Source of the DNA: Halorussus salinus
Lineage (GTDB): Archaea > Halobacteriota > Halobacteria > Halobacteriales > Haladaptataceae
DNA: 64,000 bases
Reading direction: 5' to 3'
NCBI RefSeq assembly: GCF_004765815.2
Contig: NZ_SBIS02000007.1
Location: 496,001-560,000, forward strand
Under the pieces are notes generated by a model, which was not told the origin of the DNA, did not search any database, and saw nothing but the letters and a program-made list of their open reading frames with translations. Positions 31,909 to 40,900 of this stretch are shown here, in pieces. Positions within the stretch are counted from its first letter, which is position 1. Each line of letters opens with the position of its first letter. The position numbers were made by a program, and so were the translations under genes.

Positions 31909-34900
31909 TTACGCGAGTCGGCGAGCGGCGACCAGACCGGCCACGAGCGCCGCGAGCGCGGTCGAGACGCCGAAGCCGGGGATACCGCCGCTCCCGCCCT
32001 CGTCGGCGGTCGTTTCTGTCCCGGCGGTCTCCTCGGCCGAGTCGCCGTCGCCGTCCGACCCGCCGGAGTCGTCACCGGCGATCGACACCGACCCGGCCGA
32101 AGCGCCGTTCACCGCGAGGTCGTACTCGCCCGGCGACTCGAACGAGACCTCGAAGGCGAGCGTCCTCGACTCGCCGCCCGCGAGTTCGACGGATTTCTGC
32201 GCGAGGGCGTCGCCGCCGACCGAGACCGTCACGGTCTCGCTGGCGGTGCCCGACCCGTCGTTTTCGACCGTCGCGGTGACTTCGACCGGTTCGCCCGGTT
32301 CGACGCTCGTCGCGCCGACCGCGGCGTCGGTCACTGCGAGCGCACCGCTCCGGACGCCGACCGCGAAAGTGCCGGTGTCCGCGGCCGCGCCGCGCAGGAC
32401 GTACTGCCCGCCGCCGGTCTCGACGACAGTCGTCTCGACCGCCTGCCACGACCCGCCGTCGAGTCGGTAGAGCGCGACGTTCTCGGGCGCGGCGGCCGCA
32501 CTCGCGGGCACCGCGAACTCGATTCCGACTTCCGAGAGCGTCGCCGACGAGATGTAGGTCGTGGTGACCTCGGCGTAGCCGAGCGTCCGCACGTCGGGCG
32601 CGCTCGCGCCGCTCGGTGCGTCGGTCGCCACGCTGGCGTCCGCGTAGAACCGCGCTTGCGCGTCCGCGGTGTTGGGGCGGAGCGTCAGGCGCTGGAGCGT
32701 CACGTCGCCCGCGGCGATGCCGCCCTCGGGGGCGACGCGACCGGGCGAGTCCGCGCGGGCGCTCGTTACCTTGGCCCGGAAGCTACTCGGCGTCAGTTCC
32801 ACGACCTCCTCTTGGACCGACGGCGGCGGAATGTTGGCACCGCCACCGCCGCCTCCGCCACCACCGCCGCCGCCGTTACCGCCACCACTGCCGCCGCTCC
32901 CGCCAGCGGAGGCGTTGACGACCGTGAACGAGACCGTCTTCGCCTGCGTCAGCGAGTTGCCCGCGTCGTCGGTCACGTCGAGCGTCGCGTTGTAGGTCCC
33001 CGCCGAGAGGTTCCGCGTGAAGGTGACGTTGCCGTCGGCTATCGTCGCGTCGCCGGTCACCTCCTCGACGCCGCGCTCGCTCTCGAACGTGAGCGTCACG
33101 TTCGCCGGGTCCACGCCGGAGTAGCCGTCACTGTACGACCCGGTCAGCGTCACGTCGCCGGGCGTCAACGTCTCGGTCGCCACGGCGAGCGAGGCGTTCG
33201 GGGCTCTCGACTCCTGCGTGCCGGTGACGGCGTACGTCGAGAAGTGCGGGGCCTCGATTTCGTAGGTGTAAGTCCCGTCGGAGGAGTCGGTGGCGATTCG
33301 CGTCGCGTCCACTTTCTCCCAGCCGGTCGATCTGTTCTCCTCTTCGACCCAGAACTTCACCGTGCCGGGTTCGATGTACTTCTGGCGGACGCGGGACTGC
33401 TCGACGGTCACCGTGACCGTCGCGTCCGCGATGTCGTCGTTCGAGACCGAGGTGTCTATCTGCGGGAAATAGAGCGAGGTGTTCGCGGGGGTCCCTCGGT
33501 CGGGTTCCGGGTTCGTCGTCGCGGTCCCGACCGTCACGTTCGCCTCGGCGGTCTCGTCGTCCGTCTCGATTTCGACTCCGTTCACGTTGGTATCGTCGGT
33601 CTCGGCCGAGAGCGTGTCGTTTTCGACCGTCATCTCGACCTGCTGGCCGACGCTGTAGGCGGTCGATTCGTTGCTGACCCGGCGTTCGTTGCCCGCCGCG
33701 TCGCGGACGACCACCTCGAAGGAGTGGTTGCCGAGCGCGGGTGCAGGTGCGACCGGACCGCGCCCGTCAGCGCCGATGGCCTGCCCATCGACCAGAATCT
33801 CGCTGACCCTGCTGTGGTCGTCGGTCGCGTTCACGAAGAGTCGAATCGCCTGCCGGGGCAACACCTCGTCGGTCCGGTTGAGTCCCGGCGGGGAAGTCAC
33901 GACCGGCTTCGTCGTGTCGATGCGAATCGTCTCGCTGTGGTGGGTCTCGTCGTTGCCCGCAGCGTCCGCGCTGTAGAACTCGATGGTGTGGTTGCCGTCG
34001 CCGGAGACCGAGATGCTTCCGGTGTAGTCCTGCCACGCGGTCTCGTCGCCGCGTCGGTATTTCGTGACGGACACGCCGCTGTGTTCGTCCGCGGCGTCGA
34101 GCGAGACGGTCACGTCCGAAGTGTACCAGCCGTTCTCGCCCTCGTCGCCGGAGACGCTCGCCGTCGTGTTCGAGGCGCTCGCGTCGATTTTGAACGAAGT
34201 GGCCCCCTCCTCGACGTTACCCGCACGGTCGGCGGTTCGGTAGTAGACCGTGTGCTGGCCGTCTGCGGAGACGGTGACGTTCCCGGCGTAGGACTGCCAA
34301 TCGCCGCTACCGACGCGATACTCGATTTCGGCGACGCCGGACCCGCCGTCGGACGCCGAGAGGTTCACCGTGACTGCGCCGGTGTGCCATCCGTTCGTCG
34401 TGCCCTCCGAATCCGTCAGGACCGTCGTGTTCGGCGCGTGGGTGTCGATAGCGACCTCGCGGAGACGCTTCGACTCGCGGTTGCCCGCCGCGTCCGTGCT
34501 GTAGAACTCGACGGTGCGGTTACCGTCGGCGGTGAGCGTGACGTTCCCGCCCTCGTAGACGTGCCACGTCGCCTCGTCGTCAACGCGGTACTCCGTGGCG
34601 GACACGCCGCTTCCGTCGGTCGCGTCGCTGGCGTCGAAGGTGACGTTCACGTCGGAGTCGTACCAGCCGTACTCGTTCGCGGACGCGTTGGCCGCGAGGT
34701 CGGTCTCGGGAGCGGTCCGGTCGATTTCGAACGAGGAGGACTCGTTCTCGACGTTCCCGGCCGCGTCGGTCGTCCGGTACCGGACGGTGTGGCTCCCGCC
34801 GGTCGAGACGGTGACGTTCCCGTCGTAGACTTGCCAGTCGCCGCCGTCCACGCGGTACTCGATTTCGGCGACGCCGGACCCGCCGTCGGACGCCGAGAGG

Positions 34901-37900
34901 TTCACCGTGACCGCCGAGTCGTACCAGTCACCGTTCCGGGTCCCGGACAGCGTGACAGTCGCGTTCGGCGCGCGCGTGTCGAGCGTGAGGGTGGCCGCCT
35001 CGCGGACGACCTCGTTCGCGCCGCCGTCGGCGACGGTGACGTTCAGGGGGTGGTCGCCGTCGGCCAGTGCGCGCGAGGAGTTCGCCTCGAACTGTCCGCG
35101 GTACACGCCGTCGTCGTCGGTGTCGTTCAGCGCGACCGTGCCAGCGCCGAACGCGGAGGCGTTCGCCGTGACCGTCTCGATTCCGGTCGCGGCGTCGGCG
35201 GCTTCGACCGCGACCGCGACCTCCTCGTTCGGGCCGACGAGTCCGTCGCTCGGGTCGGTCACACGGGCGTCGGTCACGCTCGGGTCGTCGGTGTCCGCGA
35301 ACACGGTCCGGGTCGTTTGGGTCGTCCTGTATCCCGCCGAGTCGTCGGCTATCCTGCTGAGTTCCACGATATACTCGCCGTCGTCGTCGTTGCCGTCGAG
35401 CGAGTACGTCGCTTCGTACGTCGTGCCCGCGACGTGCGAGAGACCGATTTCCGAGTAAAGCAGTTTCCCGCCGTCACCGAGGACCGTGAGGTACGACTCG
35501 TCCGTCGAGAGTCGTTCGTCGGTCGTGATCGTCGCCGTGATGGTTCCGTCGGCGTACGTCGCGTCGAACTCCTCGACGGTCGGCGGAATCGTATCGACGT
35601 GTAGCGTGACGTTCTGACCGACTTCCGCGTCGTTGTTGCTTTCGTCGGCGGCGTAGTCCAGTTCCACGGTCCACGTCTCGTTGACTCCGTCGGACAGTTC
35701 GTGGACGCCCCGATACTCGTTCGGGCCGACTTCGTAGAAGTCGAAATAGGCGGCGACAGGGTCGCCGCTTCCGTTCTCGACATCGAGCAGGATGGTGTCG
35801 GTGTCGAGCGACTCGTTGGCTTCGAGGGTGACGACGACGCGGTCGGGTTCGGTGAACACCGAGAAGTTCGAAATCGTCGGCGCGTGCGTGTCGATTTCGA
35901 CCGAGTCGGTCTGGTCGGACGCGCCGTCGTTGCCGTACGAATCGGTGGCGCTGTGGAGCGTCGCCTCGAAGGTGCCGTCGGTGCCGTTCGAGACGTTGGC
36001 GCGATAGGTGTACTGCTGGCCGTACCGGTCGTCTCTCTCGAAGTCGGCGAACGAGAGCGTCCCGGTCGCATCGCCACCGACCGAGACGTTCAGTCCGTCG
36101 AGCCTCTCGTCGCTTTCGACGACGACATCGGCGTTCTGGCCGTCAACGTCGACCTCGAAGTTCGTCACCACCGGCGCGCGCGTATCGACGTACTCGTTGG
36201 CCGAATCGGGGTACGCGCGATTCCCGGCCGCGTCCGCTACGTTCGTCAGTTCGGCGACGTACCGCTCTTCGACGCCGGACGGCACCTCGTAGGTCGCGGT
36301 GTACGCGTCCGACCCGGACTCCTCGAACGAGTCGAGCGTCGTCACCACGTCGCCGTCCGCTTGGATTTCTACCGTCATCGCGCTCCGGTCCAGTGTCTCG
36401 TCGGAGTCGAACGTGACGGTGAACGTCCCCTCCTCGAAGGTCGCGTTCAGGTTCGAGACCGTCGGCGAAACCGTATCGACCGGCGTCGTGTCGTTCTGCC
36501 CAGTCGCGCCGTCGAGACCGTGGTCGTCTTCGGCCCGCGTCAGGTTCGCGGACCACGTCTCCTCCACGTCCGCCGATACGTCGTAGGTAGCGGCGTACTC
36601 GCCCGCCGTGGCGGTCTCGGAGAACGACGTGAGGGTCGTCACGGTCCGATTCGAGGAGTCCCGCAGTTCGACGGCCACCGAATCGGTGGGTAGCTCCTCG
36701 CTGGCGTCGAACACGACCGTCACCGTCCCGGAGTCGGTCGTCGCCTCGAAGTCCGAAATCGTCGGCGGGGTGGTATCGACCAGCGTCGTGTCCGTCGTCG
36801 CTCCGGTGAACTCCTCGTTGCCCGTGGCATCGGTGGCTTCCTTCAGCGTCGCTCGATACTCACCGTCTGCGGGCACGCTAAAGCTTGCACGATACTCGTA
36901 AGGCGCAGTCGCTAGAAGCTCGAATTTCGTTGCGTCGGTCACTACATTTCCATCGCTGTCGGTGACGACGACGCGAGCGTTCTCCAACTTCTCGTCTGCT
37001 TCGAACGCGACTACTAATTCCCGCTCGGAATTGACGAACGACCGAAGGTTGAAAGAGGAGATTGTAGGCGCGTCGTTGTCCACGACGATGGAACCGGCCC
37101 CGGAGTTCTCGTTTCCGCTACCGTCGGTCGCCGCCACCGTGACGCTCCGAGAGCCGTTGGCCGCGCCATCGACCGTGACGGTCGTCTCGTAGGTACCGTC
37201 GCTCACGCGGTCGAGCGAGACCGTTCCAGCGCCGAGAGCCGTCGCGTCCGCGGTCACCGACTCGACGCCGGTTCCGTTCTCGGTGACTGTCGCCGCGATG
37301 CGGACTCGGTCGCCGTCGTTGACCACGCCGTCGGCGTCGGTGGCGTCGGTCAGCGTCGCGTCCACCGACGGAGCGTCGAGGTCCACGGCGAGCGAGTCGG
37401 TCTGCCCGCTCGACCCGTCGTTACCGCTGGCGTCGCTGGCGTTCAGGAGCGTCGCCGCGAAGGTGCCGTCCGAGTCGTCCGAGACGTTCGCGCGGTAGAC
37501 GTAGGTTTCCGATTCGACGGTCTCGGTGAAGTTCGCGGACGAGAGCGTCCCAGAGACCTCCTCGCCGAGGCCGACCGTGAGGTTCCGGACCTGCGCGGAG
37601 GTGTTTACCACCACGTCGACGTTCTGGCCGTCCGCGGTCACGTCGAAGTCGGTGACGGTCGGGGGGAGAGTGTCCACCGCGAGCGTGGTGTTGTAGTGGG
37701 TGTCGTTCCCGTTGCCCCGCGTGTCGGTGATGCTCGTGAGTTCGATTCGGAAGGTCTCCTCGACCTGTCCGGGCGGGGCCGACGCCTCGTATCCGTCGCC
37801 GCGGCGGTTCCATCGGTCGAGGTAGTCCGCTCTGGTGCCGTCCTCCCAGACGATAGCGGTGATGTCGTCCTCGTCGGTGCCGAGGAGTTCGTCGGCCTCG

Positions 37901-40900
37901 ACCCGGACGGTGATGCGACCGTCGTCGAGCGTCGCGTCGAAGTCCGTGACCGCCGGGTCGTCCGCGTCGACGAACAGATTCGCCGTCTGTCCGGTCGCGC
38001 CGTCGTTGCCGTACTCGTCTTCGGCGCGTTCGAGGGTGACGGTCCACGTCTCGTTAGTTCCCGGCGGAATCGTGGCGGTCGCGTCGTACGTCTCGCCTCC
38101 GGCCTTTTCGGGCGCGAACGAGGAGACCGTCGTCACCGTCCGGCCGGATTCGTTGGTCACGACCGCGTTCACCGACGTGGCGTCTAACTCCTCGTCGGTG
38201 TCGAACGACACCCTGAGTTGGTCTTCGTAGGAGAGTCGTTCGACGCTCGCCGAGAACTCCGTCAGCGTCGGCGCGGTCGTATCGACCGCCACCGAGTCGG
38301 TCTCGCCCGCCGACCCGTCGTTGCCGAACTCGTCGGTGGCGTTGCGGAGCGTGACCTCGAAGGTACCGTCGAGTCCGTCCGAGACGTTCGCGCGGTAGCT
38401 ATAGGTGCCGTCCGACAGGGAGCGTCCGGTGAAACTCTCGTTGCCTACCGTGGCGGTCGCGGCACCGCCGACGCCGACCGTGACGTTCGACAGCGGTTCG
38501 CTGGCGTTCACGGTCACGTCCACGTCCTGTCCGTCGGCGGTGACGTTCAGGTCGTGAATTTCGGGGGCGACGGTGTCCCACTCGTGGTAGTCGTACTGAC
38601 CGGACGCGCCGTCGAAGCCGTGGCCGTCCACCGCCTCGGTCAACGTCACCTCGACCCACGACTCGTCGATACTGTCGTGGAGGTCGGCGACGTACCGATA
38701 GCTCCCGTTGTCCTGCTCGTACGCCGTGAAGTCCTCTAGATAGTAGGGGGTGGGCGGCCCGCCCCCATCGAACGTGACGGTGGCGTTGCTCAAGCCCTCG
38801 GAGACGAACAGCACCACGTCCACGTCCGTCCCGTCGTTCGTCGCCCGGAAGTCCAAGACGGTCGGCGGCGTGGTGTCCACGTCCACCCAGTCGGTGGTCC
38901 GACCGGTGAACTCGTCGTTGCCGTGGGAGTCGCTGGCGTTCACGAGCGTCACGTCGTACTCGCCGTCCGCGGCGGTGTAGTACGCGCTGTACTCGTAGAA
39001 GTTCTCGGAGTCGTTGTAGGTCTCCGTTAGGTCGCTCTTCGTGAGGTTGGCGACCGTGGTCCCGCTCGCGTCGGTCAGTTCGACGCGCAGCGACGCGAGT
39101 TGCTCGTGGGCGCGGAACGAGATGGAGACGTTGCGTTCGTCGCTCGGCGTCGAGGAGGCCTCGAACGCGCTAATCTCGGGGGACTTGGGGTCGGTGAGTA
39201 TCGGAACTCCTCGGACCTTCCAGTTCCCGCGTTCGTCGGTGGCTTTGACCGGGACGTTCTCCTCGAAGTTCTCCCTGTCGAGTTGCGAGACCTCGAAGGT
39301 TCTGGCGTAGGTGTCGTCGCCGACGGCGTAGAGTTCGTGGTTGTACTCGTCCGTGATGTCGCTAATCAACGCCTCTACGTCCGCCACGCCGGACCCCTCG
39401 TCCACCACGGTCGCGGTCACGTTCACTCGGTCGCCGTTCGTCACCACGCCGTCGCCGTCGGTGATGTCGGTGACACTCACCGAGAGCGTCGGCGCAGTCG
39501 TGTCCACGAGGACCTCGTCGGTTTGGTCGGTCGCACCGTCGTTGCCGTCGGCGTCTTCGGCGTCACGGAGCGTGGCCGTGAAGGTGCCGTCCGAGTCGTC
39601 CGAGACGTTCGCACGGTAGACGTAGGCCTCCCCATCGGTCGTCTCCGTAAATTCCGCGAGCGTCAGAGTCCCCGAGGAGTCCCCGCCGAGTCGGACCGTG
39701 ACGTTCGCCAACTCCTCGTCGGACGCCAAGCGCACGTCCACGTCCTGTCCGTCGGCGGTCACGTCGAACGCCGAGACGGTCGGCGCGGCGGTCTCCAACG
39801 TGACCGTGACGTTCCGGTCGGCGTCGTCCATCGTGAGCGACCGGCGGTGGGCCTGCGACGAGAAGCGCGTGCTGTTGGCGGGCGGCCTGACTTCCAGCGA
39901 GACGTTACCGACGAACTCCATCCCGCGGCGACCGGACGCCTGCGGGACCATGTAGCCCTCGGCGTCCGTCGGCGTGAAGACGAAGTCGGCGGTCGCGCTC
40001 CCGTGCGAGTGCGTAAGATTCACGCTCGCGTCCTCGACCGGATTGCCCGCCTCGTCCACGACTCTGACGTTCAACAGCGACGCGTTCGGCAGGTCGAACT
40101 GCCCGAGGTCGGCGTCGCTGGTCGCGTTCACGCGGTCCAGCGCGTACACGTCGGGCACGCCGTCGCGGGGGTACGACTCGCCCTCGGGCGGAGTCTGGTA
40201 GAATTTGACGTTGTAGGGCTGTTTCGCGTAGAGATCCTCCGCGGTGAAGTTCCCCGTTGCGTTGGTGTAGCTGTAGGACCAATGGTCGGCCGACTGGTTG
40301 ATGACGGAGACGAAGCCGTCGGTCACGGAATTCCCGTCGGCGTCGCGTATCTGCCCGGAGGCGTCGACCACCCGATGTAGCGTGACCGTGACGTTGGTGT
40401 CGCTCGTCACCGTGAGGTTGCGCACGGCGGTTTCGCCCGCGAACTCGTCGCCGTCCGGCGGACTGACCTTCACCGACACGTCGCCGGTGACCTCGACGCC
40501 ACGGGCCGCGCTGGTCGGCCTGAGATAGCCCTCGGGGTCGGTCGTCATCCTGCTGAACGTCGCGTTCTCGCCGAGTCGGTGGTGGGTGACGTTGACCGTC
40601 GCGTTCTCCACCGGGTCGCCGTACTGGTCGACGACGGCCACGTTCAGGACCGACGCGCTCGGCACGGAGAGGTCGCCGAGCGAGGAGTCCCCGCTGACGT
40701 TCAGCGCGTCGAGGACGTAGATGTCCGCGGTCCCGTCTCGGGGGAACGTCGTAACGTTGTCCCTGAAGTTCTGGTAGTATCTGACCGCGTAGGAGTCGCC
40801 CTCCTCGACGCCGGTCGCCGAGAAGTTCCCCGTCGCGTTCGTGTAGACGAACTCGAAGTCTCCGGTCAGGTCGCTGGCGAGGGCGACGGCGTCGTCTGCG

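Noticed and set aside
31894-35604. 1,236-codon open frame on the plus strand
   Set aside because: Antisense shadow of the giant protease gene; GC-rich third positions keep antisense frames open. Its Arg/Val-rich translation has no domains, while the minus strand has an intact catalytic triad, repeats and sorting signal.
33000-40000. Regularly spaced similar segments, first considered as CRISPR or satellite repeats
   Set aside because: They are protein-level Ig-like and OmpL47-like domain repeats in one reading frame; units are long, diverged, and lack spacers.
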